A program made the position numbers and the translations under genes. Under the pieces are notes generated by a model. It was given only the letters and a program-made list of their open reading frames with translations, ran no database searches and was not told the DNA's origin. 64,000 bases of DNA from Dendrocalamus latiflorus (Eukaryota; Streptophyta; Magnoliopsida; Poales; Poaceae), in assembly GCA_017311315.1 (NCBI GenBank), contig CM029647.1, positions 2,736,576-2,800,575 of the forward strand, given 5' to 3'. Shown piece by piece: positions 34,300 to 49,362 of the stretch; position 1 is the stretch's first letter; each line of letters opens with the position of its first letter.

Positions 34300-36250
34300 A
34301 GTTCAAATATTATCTTCTTTCATGACTTGCTCGTCTTCTCAGCATAGTAGTGTGCCTTCTTTTCAATTTCTTCTTTAGTCTTAACATATATTTTTTCACA
34401 TATTCAGTACATTTTGATGCCTCCATATTAGCATGTTCATGTAGCGAAAGTGGCAACAAATTAAATGGTGTGATTGGTTTAAAACCATACACCACCTCGA
34501 ATGGGCACATTGAGTAGTAGAATGTACCGCCCTATTGACAATCTTCCCACTCTTTGAGGTTCTTCTTGATCATCGTTTATAGTAGCATTGAAAGTATTCT
34601 ACTCACCACCTCTATTTGTCCATCCGTTTGTGGGTGACAAGTTGTTGAGAATAACAACTTTGTTCTGAGCTTGGCCCACAAAGTCCTTCAAAAGTAGCTC
34701 ATGAACTTGATATTGCGGTTTGAAACAATCGTTTTTGGCATGCCATACAATCTTACAATTTTCCTCAAAAACAAGTCAGCTACATGCAACACATTGTCAC
34801 TTTTGTGCAGGGAATAAAATGTGTCATTTTAGATAATCTATCCACAACTACAAAAATTGAATTCCTTTCCCTCTTAGTTCTAGGCAATCATAAAACAAAG
34901 TTTATAATAATATCCTTCCAAGGTACACTAAAAACAGAGAGTGGAGTATATAAACCATATGGATCAAGTTTAGATTTCGCTTTGTGGCATGTTACACATC
35001 GTTGTACAAATTTTTTGAAATCACACCTCATTTTTAGCAAATACAAGTAATCGCTCAGTGTCATGAGGTCTTTTCTCTCCCAAAGTATCCCATCAATCCA
35101 CATGCATGAGATTTCTGCAATAAAAGCAAACACATAAACGATCTAGAACCCATCATGAACATGGAATTTCTCTCAACCTTTCTTATCTTTGCATTTAGAA
35201 TATGGTTCTAAAAATCACTATTGAAAACATATAAGTCTTTCAAACTCTCCAATCCAGAAACTTTTACTTTTAATTGAGTTAAGAGCATATTCTTTCTAGA
35301 TAAAGTATCAGCTATCACATTCTCTTTTACTTTTTGTACTTAATAACATATGGAAAAGTTTCACTGAATTCTACCTACTTAGCATGCCTACGGTTCATTT
35401 TAGCTTGGCTTTTTCAAATATTTCAAAGCTTCATAATCCCCAAGTTTCAAACACACGCACCAAAACATACAATTCTTATCATACACAGAGTAGTTCAATT
35501 ATGCACCTCTTAGTTTCTCACTAAAGTATGTTACTAGTTTTCCTTCTTGCATCAAAACACCATCAATACCTATTTAAATAGCAGCACATTCAATTTTAAA
35601 AGCCTTAGCGAAATCAGGCAAAGCAAGCAAGGGTACGTTAGTCAAACATTTCGTTAGTTCTTGAAAAGCTTTTTTATGATGCGCCCTATTCAAACATAAC
35701 ACCCTTTTTAGTTCACTCATTTAAAGGGGACATCGATGGTACTAAAATCTTTAATAAAACGATGATAAAAGCTAAATGTAGTAGGCCAATTCTTGATTGC
35801 CTCAATTTTATATTCATCAACTTTAATTCCATGTCCAGAAATAACAAATCTAAAGACTACAACTTTATTTGTACAAAAAGTGCATTTATCAAAGTTGGCA
35901 TACAAGTTATTAGTTCTAAACACTTTTAGTACTTGTCTCTAATGTTCAATGTATCCATCCATCATTTTGTTATAGATCAAAATTTTATTAAAATATACCA
36001 CAACAAATTTACCACGCATGGGAGGAAGTCCAACGGGTATCTCCTTCGAAAACACGTCCTTGTAAGCCTGTAAACACTAGAAACAGCATTAGGAAGAGAG
36101 GTTAAGTCGTTAGTCGAAAGCAATGCATCTTTATACAAAAACACAAAGTGCATCAAATCTGGGTTGTTCCTCACTTCTCTCATTGCAGATTTAGTAGCTA
36201 ACATAACTAGCTTCTCTCCCTTGCTCAATCTCGCCTCGTTTGAGCTTCCC
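34300..36250 (-). pseudogene. Decayed gypsy pol (reverse transcriptase and integrase pieces)
   Basis: Minus-strand fragments: 35923-35717 is an RNase H-side reverse transcriptase segment ('LYANFDKCTFCTNKVVVF', 'VDEYKIEAIKNWP'). 35133-34888 is an integrase zinc-binding and core start ('FVQRCVTCHKAKSKLDPYGLY'). 34510-34310 is an integrase core end ('CPFEVVYGFKPITPFNLLP'). Around 35990 the catalytic box is altered to 'YFNKILIY' and sits directly after sequence that normally lies far upstream, so the palm region has been deleted. Many stops. Confidence 0.75.
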
Positions 36251-37250
36251 TAGCGAGTTGTGTAGCTCTCCTCATCTGTCTCGTCAAACTCATCACCTTC
36301 TTCATGGACACTAACTAGTCCCCGTTCATTGCGAAGCTCCTCTAGTATCTCACTCCTCAAGACGCTCATGTTGTCATTTAACTGAGTGTTGAAATCATTT
36401 ATGAGTTCTCAAGGCAGCTTGTGTAACATATGCATGTTCTCCTTTTCCTGAATATGTGGATGTGGAAAATTTTTTATTTCTAGAAATCACTCAATCTCAC
36501 CTTTTCTTACCGATCAAAATTCTTATGCGTCCTTAATGGAATTAAAGAGCTACACGCACTTTGATGGCGGTAGACAACACAAGGTGATAGGTTAACTGAA
36601 TTCAATTACACAAGTACTGTTAAACAATGGCTTATTTGTGAAGCTTAGAGGAATAAGTACTTACCTATGTAATCTAAAATGCTAGATATTATAAAGCTAG
36701 GTAACAATCCAGACTAGAATTCCAATACCTAGTTGTTGATCTTATGATATAAGTGAAGGACGAAGCAACTCGCACGCAAAGATGATGGAACTTAGTGCAA
36801 TCAAAGGAGCAAGATTCGATAAATATAAGTGAAAAATACCACTAAATATCTCGTATTGCACAAGTTATAGAGAAATGCGAGCTAATTGTTCAATGAGATA
36901 AAATACAGCACGGGATTGCTCAAAACGATGAAATAACACAATATAAAAAATTTGATAATAATAGAGTGTGCTCACAGTAGTGACCGGCCAAGCATTTTTT
37001 TTCCTCTTCTTTTGTTCTTTATCTGTCCTTTTTCTTTTTTTACCTGACAAGAGCAGCACTTAAACCCCATTTTGGTTATGAAACAAACAACAACCCAGAG
37101 GTGTGCAGAGTGTAAATGAGCAGCCCTAGACCTAACCAAACTCACTAAAAATTCGGATCAAACTATGAGCTACAGGAGATTTTGGCTTTTTATGTATAGG
37201 ATAGAAAAATATACCTAACTACAAGTAAATTGATCCTACCGTGACAACTG

Positions 37251-37262
37251 TGCTCTGATACC
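37251..37262 (-). other. Primer-binding site of the decayed gypsy element
   Basis: Minus strand reads TGGTATCAGAGC, complementary to the 3' end of initiator tRNA-Met, a few bases inside the right-hand LTR (which starts TGCGGGG at 37270). It fixes the element's orientation as minus. Confidence 0.85.
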
Positions 37263-37269
37263 AAGATAA

Positions 37270-38265
37270 TGCGGGGTGTCCGATCTTCACGACGTAGGAT
37301 CAGTGTTGTTAACTTGGATCCATGTAACCTGATGAACCGATGGAGCCAACCGTTGTCAAAACAGCATCTTATGACAAAAGAATTCGCCCAACTACACGTT
37401 CGCGATCCTATCTACTCGACCACACAAAATAGACGTGTTGTCGCTCCCACAAAATACAAGGAATCACAAGAACAACGGGGTTGAGAACACGGAATTTCCC
37501 TCTAGGTTACAATTGTATATCAAACTCTAGAAAGAACAAACATATAACTCAATATAAATAATAGATTGATTTAAGATGATCTAAAGAATACAAAAGAATG
37601 CTAGTGTATTTAAGGGCACCACCCCAAGTCTCACGCACGCACAAGCCTTGAGGCCGACTCAGTTTAGTTTCGGTCCAAGAGATCGAAACGGACTCAATCA
37701 AAAAAATTAAAAGCGTACAACCGATCGGATTAGCCATCCAGATCTTCCTCCACGTGTAGCCGATTTCTAGCTGAGACTCGTTTCGTTGAGGCGTAGGCCA
37801 TCCGGATTCATTTCTTTTGTTACTCCCGCATGCAAACGCATAAAACAGGTTGCTGCGTCCAACTTGAGGCGCTCTAGGATGCTAGGAGGAGTTGGTATGT
37901 ATTAGCAGAAATGTCTTAATTAATTAGTTCACTAATGGATGAATGTCTTCTCCGTGCATGGCACTGGACACGGTTTCTTTTCTCCTGCACATGCACTTGC
38001 GTGCTTTCCACATGCTGCTCTTGGTCTCCTATATATGCTTCTATACGTATAACACTGCACACACACGTAATATGGAACTATTAGACAGTAACATATATTC
38101 ATTAGAATCAAGATTAAAATTATTTACGAGCGAGTTCACCTGTTGGTTAATTAATTTAACTATTGCTCATGTAATTGGTCCAATCGGTGCTCAGAGCTAT
38201 TTTAAAGCTTGTACATAATTAAAAACAACACTATATGACGAGAAAGATGTAATAGTAGTAGCAGC
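37270..38265 (-). repeat. 5' LTR of the decayed gypsy element
   Basis: Homologous to 32278-34020 without its MITEs. The right edge is approximate, placed where similarity with the left LTR fades ('GATGTAATAGTAGTAG'). Confidence 0.65.
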
Positions 38266-40110
38266 AGCATGCCCTCATCAGTATGATTTGGCTTTTTGAA
38301 CTGCACGATCAGCCTCTACGTTATCTTTAGAAAGTGTGTCATACTAAAGATAGTCATAGATTGATATCATCCAATCATTATTAGGGTCGATCTAAGCAAC
38401 CTCCAGTGCAATGTCTTCAAAATGCTTGACTACTGAGAGTTTGTCGAGTTGCTCAAGAAGTACTCTGGGTGGGACGGGTGATCTTGAGGAAGCCATCCAT
38501 ATCAACTGGTCTGCCAGGAAGTTATAGCTAGCTACCAAGGACCTCGGAGGATTCCTATTGGCGAAAGGGGTACAATGACCTGAGATTCTCTCCGAGCCTC
38601 CCACTTGTCCCGTTCGACCCGTCAAGCAAGATGGGGTAGAAGTAGGTGGATTAGTCGATCAATGTCCACCAGTTCTATTATCTTCATCCCCTCAAGGTGA
38701 TGCAGACGCGTTTGCACCATCCCGATCACTTGGCCTTAGGGGATCCTATCGTGAAGAATCATGCACAACATCTGGATTGGTATCACCGATTACGTTAACT
38801 ACATACCTATAGAAGAAATCTTTTGATGAACTCCTATTGAAACTAAGGGAGATCCTTCCATCGCTTCAGCAAGTAGCTTTTATGATGGCGAACAGTTAGA
38901 GACCACCATCTCTAGAGGGCTTTGTGGTGGACTCAACCTAATCTAATGGATTGCTGACCAGATGTTGAGTGTTATTGTCTTCACCCGACTTTCTACCAAA
39001 GTTAACTTTATCGACACCGCGACCAAGTATCGATCGACTTCTAGAATACGCAGGAGCCATTGGCAAATAGTGGTCATCCATGACTACATTGAGAGCACTC
39101 TGACTCTCAGATTGTGTCATCGCGCACTTGTTGCCGTGTTCGCTGATCGGGAGTACCGGGCTTGTAGAGGCACTTGGACGTTCCGATCTTGTCAGAATGA
39201 CCGATTCCTCTGGGAGTGGTTATGATGGGGGCGGTGAGTCTTCTTCCATGTGGTTGATCTCGCTAGTTTCAACAATTAGTGAGCCTAGAATGGAAGAGGA
39301 TGAGGAGGAGGCATCATGTTCTATGGTGCGGATGCATGCGTCCATGTCGAGGTCGGCATAGTCTACTAAGTTGAATCAGTTATCCTCATCCCAGGTTCCT
39401 TCCATGATCGCATGGGCGATAATGACAGAAACAGGAAAGGATAATGATTGCTGAATGAAGAAAACTTTAATGATTTAGCGCCTTTCTCTACACGGACGGC
39501 GCCATCTGTCGACGATCGAGTCGTTGGTCTTACAAAGTAATATGAGACAGATGGTTAAAATCCTTGGGAGAGAATAGGGATGCTTTTTGTTACTATGAAT
39601 TAGTTACATGATGCTCTTACAAAGGCCTGAAACTAGCCCTAGCCTCTATGTATCCTACTGGAAGAATATGACTTGTCCTATCTCCTTGACTCTCTTGATT
39701 ATCAAATTGCTCTTAATGGAATTGTCTTGTGTGTCTCTGAATCCAATTCTGTTTTTGTTCAGTCTTCTCTCATCAACTCTTAAATACCATTGAAGGCATG
39801 CCAGTTATCCGTCTAGGAAGACGCCTTATGGAAGCAGCGCGTCTAATCGAGGAGGTAGTTATTGTTAGAGAGAGGACGCCTGATCGTCAGTTGTTGTCAA
39901 TGGGGGACAAACATGCAATATAACTGCAAGGCAATTATTGTAAGAGAGGCAGGGCCGAAACATCATGCTATTTGGGTTTGATAGAACATGTGTCTTATCC
40001 GTTGCACGGAAGGAGTTCCTTAAAAATGGGCCCAGGTACTGGTTCACGAATCGCCTGAGTGGTCTTTTACAACAACAGGGGTCTTTTAGGGCCTCCATTA
40101 AGTATTAAAG
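38266..40110 (-). pseudogene. Gypsy gag-side and LTR remnant, minus strand
   Basis: The minus strand has gag-like, stop-riddled sequence (38625-38392 and farther). At about 39515-39490 the minus strand reads 'CGACAGATGGCGCCGTC', which resembles the LTR end plus primer-binding region of many gypsy elements. 39520-40110 would then be the LTR. No pol domain and no second LTR were found, so this is a fragment; assignment is tentative. Confidence 0.4.
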
Positions 40111-40617
40111 TCATGTTTAAGGATTTATGCAATCCTTGTCAACCCGTTATAGGTTATTTAAACTCTGATATGTAATATTAATGACTAGTATGATTCATGC
40201 GATGTATGAGATAATTTAGCAATATATCTGTAAGCAATTTCTAATGATTTAGGGAATAGTACGTTGGAATCACAAAGGAGTTTTGGTCGATAAAATTCGA
40301 GTCCAACAGCTAGACCCAAGTTTAATATGAGCAGCTTTTTTTTAGAATTTTAAGCTAGACAATTAGATGTTCCAATGGAAGTCGAAATTGCAGTGTGTTG
40401 TATAACAAATTCCATGTTTTAGGAAGTGTACAAACTTTTTTTGACTACTAATATATATATATATAAACTATTTAGATTGATCATGTCAGAATGTTATCAT
40501 TAGATTAGTTATAAAATATTTTCGTAATATAACAATTTACATATTTTTATGAACCTATTCATATAAAAAAATAGTGATCAAAGTTGCACGTTAAGAACCG
40601 TGTATATGCTTAAAACG
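40111..40617. other. Intergenic AT-rich DNA
   Basis: No gene or recognisable repeat seen between the gypsy fragment and the Micron element. Confidence 0.4.
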
Positions 40618-41885
<1,268 letters not shown>

Positions 41886-41968
41886 AGGTGGGTTTTCTGA
41901 ACCGTAGGTTTGATTTTTTTTATATAGTTTTAAAATTCTGACTATTTGTAAGAGATAGTACATAGGTG

Positions 41969-42240
41969 GTGATCGGTTCGACTGAAAAGCTCATGGCTTA
42001 TAGCTGAAAACACTGTAGCTGGCTGAAAAAAGCGTTGTAGCTGACAGAGGCTTATTTAGCATAATTAAATTTAAAAAAATTTAAAAATATAAAAAATATG
42101 TTAGCCTATTACGTATAATACAAACAAATACGGGAAAAAAAAAGAACCGGCAAAAAAGCTCAACAAAAAGCCAAAAGTTCAGAAAAAGACGAAACTTATG
42201 AATAGTGAAAATAAGCCAGAAACTGAAGCCGAGTTGATTA
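41969..42240. mobile_element. MITE family 1, copy D, nested in a family 2 MITE
   Basis: Family 1 interior in reverse orientation ('AACACTGTAGCTGGCTGAAAAA', 'ATACAAACAAATACGGG', 'GAATAGTGAAAATAAGCC'). The flanks on both sides (about 41886-41968 and 42241-42382) match parts of family 2 elements, so copy D seems to have landed inside one. Confidence 0.6.
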
Positions 42241-42382
42241 GGACTAGATGAAACAGTCATATGTGATTTTGATCGATATATCTAAACTCGGTACAGTATC
42301 TATTATAATACATCTATAGATCCTATCTTTAAAAATATATAATTTAAAATTAGTTACTATAATAGAAATATAATAGAAAGTG

Positions 42383-43316
42383 ATAAGTGGAAGCGAGGGC
42401 CATTCCCAACCCACCGAAGATCATCATGCCCGGACTGGAGCAACATTCGTTGGTGCTACTAGCCCACGGCGATGAATCTTGTCGGACATACGTATGGTTG
42501 AGCTGCACGCAGGTGAAAAGACCAGCACACCTTCCCTGCATGTGGGCCCCACTCAAGTCACGCTGACATGATTAAGATCTCGGACCTTCCCCTAGCCAAT
42601 TACTGGCTAACTACAAGAGATTAAGTTAGTGTACTGCACGGTGCAATGACGAAAGCGATTTTGTGACTATTAACAGCTTGACAGCCAATCTAATAGTTAA
42701 GAGCTAGATCTATTTGTTGTTTAACAGCTGAGCCACGGGGATCAATCGTCTGTTTGGCGGAAATTGCCATGCGTACTTGGGCGCTGTTTGAGGCGACTTT
42801 CTTTTAAGAGGTTCATCGAATCATCCTAGGATGTTTACCCAGGACTGTATGTACAGTTAACTAGCTGCGTAAGCGCGGCGGCACGCCGCGCTAGCTACCG
42901 TGTGGACCGAAGTAAAAGAGACGATACTTCGCAGGGAGTTTCTTAAAAAATCGAGAACTCATGCTAATTTCGAAAAAAAATAAAGGTCTTTTTTCAAAAA
43001 AAAATTTGAGGAACTGTATTACTGTAATTTCGGTGAAGTGGATGGTACTTTCGAAAAAACCTGGTAGGGACCTTTTTACGAGAACCTTTACGTAATTTCA
43101 AAAAATACAGGGATTTTTTGCTTAAAAGCTGATATGGTACACGCGAGCGGCCGGGAACTCCCCGACTATAATATAGGTATGATTCTTTCCAAGGAATTGT
43201 GCGATGATATTTAATCAAAATGCTTAGATTTGCCAAGTGGCTCGGTGAGTAGTCGCCATCATGAGATGGGCATTGCATCACAAGCTCACACAGCGCTTGC
43301 ACTTTGTAGCACCTAT
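42383..43316. other. Intergenic, no gene recognised
   Basis: A-rich patches at 42960-43110 with repeated 'TTTCGAAAAAA' words and an inverted 'GCGCGGCGGCACGCCGCGC' hairpin at about 42874-42892. No coding region. Confidence 0.35.
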
Positions 43317-43512
43317 GGGGCTGTTTGGTTGCCTGTATGTGCTCATGCAGCTGCATGAGCGTGGCCAGGCTGAGGAGGGAAGCTCCTCAGCCTGGCTCCA
43401 GTTGATTTTTTGCATCTACTCATGCAGGCTCTCTCCTCCATGCAGGCAACCAAACACCATCTCCCTGTATGAGCTGGTGCGAGCCACCCTCATGCAGGCA
43501 ACCAAACAGACC
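43317..43512. mobile_element. Short Tourist-like MITE
   Basis: 196 bp with inverted ends GGGCTGTTTGGTTGCCTGTA and CAGGCAACCAAACAGACC, and internal palindromic 'CATGCAGCTGCATG'. It is related to the nested element at 32945-33150. Target duplication is unclear. Confidence 0.6.
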
Positions 43513-45889
43513 TTATATGCATTGCTACAGCACCTATGCTACCGTATGTAATAGTCTAATAGAGACGGCCAAAATGACTCGTGTCTACCAAACCGGTCCA
43601 AAGTATGCCACTGATGACTTGGTCTAGGGCATAGCATGATTCACCATCAAATCATGGCACACCACGCCGGGCAGGGCCGACGTGAAAAGTGCTGGACCCA
43701 GCACGACATTCGTTTTTAAATATTATATGATTTTATTTATATTTATAAAATTTTATATTGTTAATTTTGTAAGTATAAATATTTTGTTTTGTATTTTTAA
43801 TTTTTTTATATTTTTTCTATGATTTTTTGCATTTTTAAAAGTTTCATGCCAAATGTGTCAACTGTGCCTAGGCCGATCCGATAGGCTAATCGTGCTAGGC
43901 AAATTGACACACCTCATGAGGCTATCTGATTATGCTTGGGTCAGTGTCTCGACCTATGGATTGGTACGACACAATCCGTTTAAGTAACGGACCAAACGGA
44001 TTCGTGTGTGAATTGGTCCGTGCCGTGCCAGGTCGTCCCGCTCATTTTATCACCTTTGACCATCTCTGTTATGTATATTTACCTTGTGGTATGTTCCTAC
44101 TGATCAAGCATACTTGATTGAGCCTATCATTGCATAGCCCAACGATATGGCACCCACAGAATTGGATATTAGTTGTGTGGATTTTTTATGCGACTTTTCA
44201 TAATTTGAACTCGTGATACAGGTTGTCAACTTTAAGAGGTGCTCATTTGAGCTTCGAGCTTAAGCCTTTTTATTTATTTAGTATTGTTTGAGGGGGTTTT
44301 TTACTGTAGATGATATTAGCTTTTTCAGCATAATTACAAAAGAAAAAAGGTTACATCATCACATACAATACAAAGGAATAAGAGGAGAAAGAAAAAGAAA
44401 AAAAAAGTCCAAAAAATCAGAAAAAAAGATAAAATTGAAAAGCTATAAACTAAAAGCTGAAACTTAGATGAGGATATAACTGCGCTAGCCAACAATTCTA
44501 CTCTCTCAGGAAAAAGACATTCACGAGAAAAGGTTAGCAACACCTTGATCGCCTTTACAAATTACAACACGGGCACGTTTGTATCATCTTTAGCTTTTTG
44601 ATTCTACTTAGAAAAGCAACAAACTAATATAAACACCTGGTTTTTTGAAGTCGTTTCTTCACTTCTCTTGTTCTAGGAATAAGACGGGTCATGAGCGTAT
44701 TGCTCCTCTCGCTCCTGTATCGTACACATATTCTCTCTCATCTTTCCCACCTCTTATACGTTCTTTCTAAAAACCATACATATCACTACTATTTATTTTT
44801 AAGTTAAAAGATATCAGCAGACAACAAGAAAAAGACATAAGCCCCAGGTATACGAAACGAAAACCGTTACTAGCAATGACGTGATAGGAGGAGAGACGGA
44901 CCGGACGAGTTGGCAGAATCGGGTGGCCCGTCCGGCCCAAGTTGCTGATGGGTACCGGGAGTAGGAGGAGAGTAGTACTGCGACTTTTGTCCTTGGAGAT
45001 GGCGGATACGGGCGACCAACCAGCCAGCGCCATACGCGATGGACCACGCTCGATCGAGGACGCTGTGGTGATCATTAGATCGGGACCATCCGTTCCGCCC
45101 ACGACGATGATCGCTACACGAACGGGCGGGCCTTTAATAGCCGGTTTAATGCCCGCCCTGCTCCTCCTCCTCCTCCTCCTGCTGCTGCCTCCGTGCATGG
45201 CCGCCACATGCCGTCACGTGATCCCCGGCCGCCACGGCGCATGCCGCCACGTGATCTCTCGGCGACCGAGCAGGCACCCCCATCTGCGCGGCACAGCGAC
45301 GAGAGCTGACGCCATGAGAGCGACCCGTGGATAGATGAGGATGCTGCTGTCGCGCTCCGGTCACCCGTCGGAACCCAGCATCTTCTGATGAGTGCTTGCT
45401 CCAAGAGTGCGACACGGCTGAGAGCAAATCCAGCATAAATTTGACATCTTGATCGCGTAAGTGGAGAGGGGAAAAAAAATCTCTTCTCCTGACAGTTGAC
45501 ATCGATGTATTAGTCAAACCCATGGACGTCAGATTCAGACAGGCTAGGGTAAAATATGCTACTTTCATCGGATGACTTCCATGGATGTGCGCACCGTTCG
45601 GGAGCACGCACGAAATCAGGATTTCCCAAATATCGTTTATTAACAGAGCACAAGAAAGAAACCATGGCCGAGTCTTTGATATATCACCACCGCATATGTA
45701 CACTGTGTTACTCCGTAACAACACCTGTAGTTGTTTTGATGAAAGATAGCAGCAACCGAGGACGGGCAGCAAACCTAATAATTGCCCCGTCCCGAGATCA
45801 TCGCGCAGAGGAGGATTCACAAGACATTTTTAATATTATACACAAACTGTGGGGAATGAGAATATCGTGCGCGGCTACCGCGGCTCAAC
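43513..45889. other. Intergenic with decayed MITEs
   Basis: 44239-44475 is a diverged family 1 MITE (GTGCTCATTTGAGCTT start). 44570-44815 resembles other AT-rich palindromic repeats sharing 'CTAATATAAAC' with 59215-59400 and 62810-63120. 45130-45330 is GC-rich with a CTC-codon run, but no exon structure or domain is recognised. Confidence 0.4.
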
Positions 45890-47997
45890 TTATCGCCCGA
45901 ACGAACCCTTCTGGGGCTGGACATCACCGTCGTTCATCAGCTTTTCTACGTTCTGCCCATTCTCTGTCAACCTCCGCACAGTTGCCCGCACTTGCTCTCT
46001 TGAGAATCCCATTGTTGCGACCTTCTCTACTACATCATCAAGTGGTGGCACCCTGTTGCCTGAAGAGCCACTCGGGCTGGAACTGATCGGCACCGCTTGC
46101 GGTAGCATTTGAGCCGTGGGGAGCCTGCCGTAGTTGCTGCTTCCCCCGGAGGATGGCCCTGAGGGAGCAAAAGGCAAGGGAGACTTCCATCCAGCATTGC
46201 CGCGGTGGGAAGGAGATCCAGTGTAACCTGACGACTCAGAGAAACCACTTCCTCCCTGTGCCCCATACCCACTGGCACCATAGGATGGCGGTGGCCCAGA
46301 GTTAGGCCTGACTGCAGGAGGTTCATACATGCTAGGATTTTGTCCATAGAATGGAGGGGCAGGTCCACTAGGCGGTGGCATATAAGGTGGAGGAGGGCAA
46401 ACATTTGGTGGACAGCTCTGAGGCGGCGGCGCATATGGCATGGTTTCTTCTGGCTGCTGGGGTGCAGGGGGTGCAAGTGGAGTTGAAGGGTTAACATTTG
46501 CAGACTGAGGTAGTTGCAAATATTGAGAAAATTGTGATGGGGGTTGATACTGCTGAGGTGGTGCTGGAGGTGCCTGTGGCTGTGGAACCGGAGGGGCTTG
46601 ATACTGCTGGTGCATGGCTTCAGTTGGCTGAGCAGATGAAGTGTAGTAGGGATCCCGTGGTAAAGCTGGCACTGAGGGAACCGGTGCAACAGGTGGGACT
46701 GACGGTACCTGTGAGTGAGGTAAATGGCCTGGAAACTGTGATGGAGGTTGGGTTTGAAGCGTTGGAGGTGGAGGCGGCGCATTTGGAGCAGGAAGGGCAG
46801 GAAGTGCTGGTGATTGGGAAGGGGTCAGGACTTGATGTTTCTGCTGAATGGCTGCCTGTGGTGGAGCCACTGGCTGCTGCCGTGAGTCTGCCTGTCCAGC
46901 CCCACTACTTTCCGATAACTGGGTCTCAGTTTTGGGTGTCTGGAGCTTTGCAAGATGGAGCTGTGTTTCAACAATTTCCTGCTTGTCGCATAAAATCTGC
47001 ACACCTGCTTGGACCTGCATGCAGTAATCCCAAAATTAACCCTCATAGCAGTACCAACAGGATTACTGTTACAAAGCACTTAAGTGATACCTTATCTACT
47101 ATTTCACATAGTCATACATTTATCTGACTCTAATAATACTAGAGAAAACATATCCCATGAGTGGTTATTACATAAAAGGTAAATATGCGTAGCATCATCA
47201 TGAGAAAAGATGAACCAGACAACAACATGAATGGACAGGTAAAAAGGAAAAGAAATCTAAAGAAGGTTGGCGAAAAGAAAGCTAAAGAAGGTTGGCATGT
47301 GACTATGCCTCTAACAAGATGAAGCCAATGAAGCATCTTATTTATGTATCACTGAATGGGTCTAATCCTCGAAACAAACAAATGTGTAGTTAACTACTTC
47401 AGTATGGGGCTCAAAGAAAGAGAGTGAGTAGTACAAAACCTCATGCAAGTTATAAATAATAATGAGTAATTTTCAACTTATTCTTCAAGTATAGCATCAT
47501 ATCTGTCGTCAACAATGACCAATTGTGATAGCAGCAATATTACCTATGTACTGCAACAATTAGTAGCTGGACAGCTCGCCTGAAAAAGAGAAACACTAAG
47601 TGAAATAAGCAAAATTCTCATAGGTAGACTGACATGCGAAATCCTATGCGCTGCCACAAATAAATGACTTTGATGCAGAAAGAGAGTTACAGCAATAAAT
47701 ACGAGGAACCGGATAATCCATTGTGAATTGACATACATCATGTACAATATATATTGGATAAGATTAGCAGTAAACAAGAGCAGTAGCATATATGAAACAG
47801 GAAAAGATGATTATGAAATAATCATAAATGTTTTCCCTTCCCATTACAAAAACATATTCCAATATGGAATCAGCTGCATTGCTTAGCAAGCACAATCATT
47901 GTATGATCCATCAACATTATCTTAGAGAGAGAGAAAGAGAAGGAGAGTCAACAAAAACATACCTCCCTCAGCATGTTCTCAAGTTGCCTCAGTTTTC

Positions 47998-48281
47998 TGT
48001 TATGGCTTGATACTCAGAACTTTCTTTTCTTTCTTTCTTCCATTCATATCTTTCCATCAAGGCATTACATGTATATATATAGCCATTAGGCCAACTCATT
48101 TCTACTCATTACTCTATCCTGTTTCCAACTCATATCCTGACAACCTCAACCACTTTCTAACAAACATGACATCCTCAACAAAACTCTCTAACAACTTATC
48201 CTCTCTCTTTAACCCTTTGTTGTGGACATGGCTTTCTTGTTACGGCGAGTATAAACCTTGCCAACAAAAGCGTCCACAACA
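47998..48281 (-). repeat. 3' LTR of the young gypsy element
   Basis: 284 bp, apparently identical to the other LTR. The integrase frame reads on into it. Confidence 0.93.
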
Positions 48282-49362
48282 CTTCCGCCCTCCTGGAGAA
48301 ACAGCTCGTCCTCGAGCTGGAACGCCGGATGCGCCGCTTTGAATCCCTCAAGCTTCTCCCATGTTGCTTCGGAATCGGGGGAACCCACCCAGCGAACCAA
48401 GAGCTCCCAGACACCCCTGTTGAGGCGTGCACGGACGACCTCGGCCGGTGTAGGAACTGCACGGCCGTGAACCACCGGCGGAAGAGGCACCACCTCTGTT
48501 GGAGGATCGCCATGGAACGGTTTGAGGAAAACCACATGGAAGACATCATGTAGCTTGGCTCTGGGAGGAAGGCGGAGGCGATAAGCAACAGGACCAACAC
48601 GCTCCACGACTTGATACGGGCCATAGTAGCGGGGAGCGAGCTTCCCTCCAGTTTTGTCCACAATGCCCACAGCTGAGCGGTGATGCAAGCGTAACCATAC
48701 CCAATCATTGGTGGCGAACTGAACATCACGGTGTTGCTGATCATAGGAGTGCTTCATATGGTCCTGGGCATGCAGCAAGCGGTCCCGGATTTCCGCCAAG
48801 AAGACATCCCGTTCTGCCAGCTGCTTGTCGACTGCCGCCACTCGCGACAAGCCCGGCTGATAGGACATCATCGTCGGAGGCGGACGACCATACACAACCT
48901 GGAATGGAGTGGTCCGCAGTGCTGTTTGGAATGAAGAGTTATAGCAGAATTCCGCCCAAGGGAGCCAACGGAGCCAGCTGCGCGTACGGTCGCTGGCGAG
49001 GCACCGGAGGTAGACGCCAAGCACACGGTTGGTGACCTCCGATTGTCCATCAGTCTGAGGATGGAAGGCGGAGCTGAGGCGCAAGTCGGCTCCGGACAGC
49101 GCGAAGAGCTCCTTCCAGAAAGTGCTGGTGAAGACTGGGTCGCGGTCGCTGACTATGGAGCAGGGGATGCCGTGAAGCCTGACAATCTGGTCGAAGAAGA
49201 CGCGCGCCACAGAAGTTGCAGAATACGGGTGCCCAATAGCAATGAAATGTCCGTACTTAGAGAAGCGATCCACCACCGTAAGCACCACTGATTTGCCACT
49301 GACCTTGGGAAAGCCCTCCACAAAATCCATAGCGATGTCGGCCCAGACCGAGGTGAGTGTTC
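48240..49362 (-). CDS. Integrase with chromodomain-like C-terminus (gypsy element)
   Basis: The frame opens at the deletion junction near 49360 and includes 'MDFVEGFPKVSGKSVV'. The DD35E triad is present: Asp in 'VVDRFSKYG', Asp in 'IVSDRDPVF', and Glu in 'TDGQSEVTNR', 35 residues after the second Asp. The GPY-type motif 'PRYYGPYQVVERVGPVAYRL' follows, then a chromodomain-like end ('ELLVRWVGSPDSEATWEKLE'), which in chromoviruses guides integration to modified chromatin. The N-terminal zinc-binding part is lost with the deletion. The frame continues into the LTR to 48209. It is shifted relative to gag, so translation as a fusion would need a frameshift. Confidence 0.9.

Larger units (their letters stand above)
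32278..38265 (-). mobile_element. Decayed Ty3-gypsy retrotransposon with nested MITEs
   Basis: In minus orientation: 5' LTR at about 37270-38265, primer-binding site TGGTATCAGAGC (37262-37251), decayed pol (36250-34300), and 3' LTR at about 32278-34020. The two LTRs are clearly homologous but diverged. The 3' LTR is longer because it holds two MITEs (32881-33279 and 33308-33573), both missing from the 5' LTR. Outer LTR boundaries on the right are approximate and no target duplication could be fixed. The iMet-type primer site and integrase sequence fit a chromovirus-like gypsy element. Confidence 0.75.

Noticed and set aside
45114..45404. GC-rich frames near 45.1-45.4 kb on both strands
   Set aside because: A CTC/GAG codon run and no splice or domain evidence; not enough to call a gene.
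48209..48240. Integrase frame extending into the LTR as extra C-terminal residues
   Set aside because: The extension reads through the LTR start; I treat it as the natural overlap of frame and LTR, not a separate feature.
49153..49360. Extension of the gag frame past the protease
   Set aside because: This is integrase sequence read out of frame after the deletion junction, not a novel C-terminal domain.
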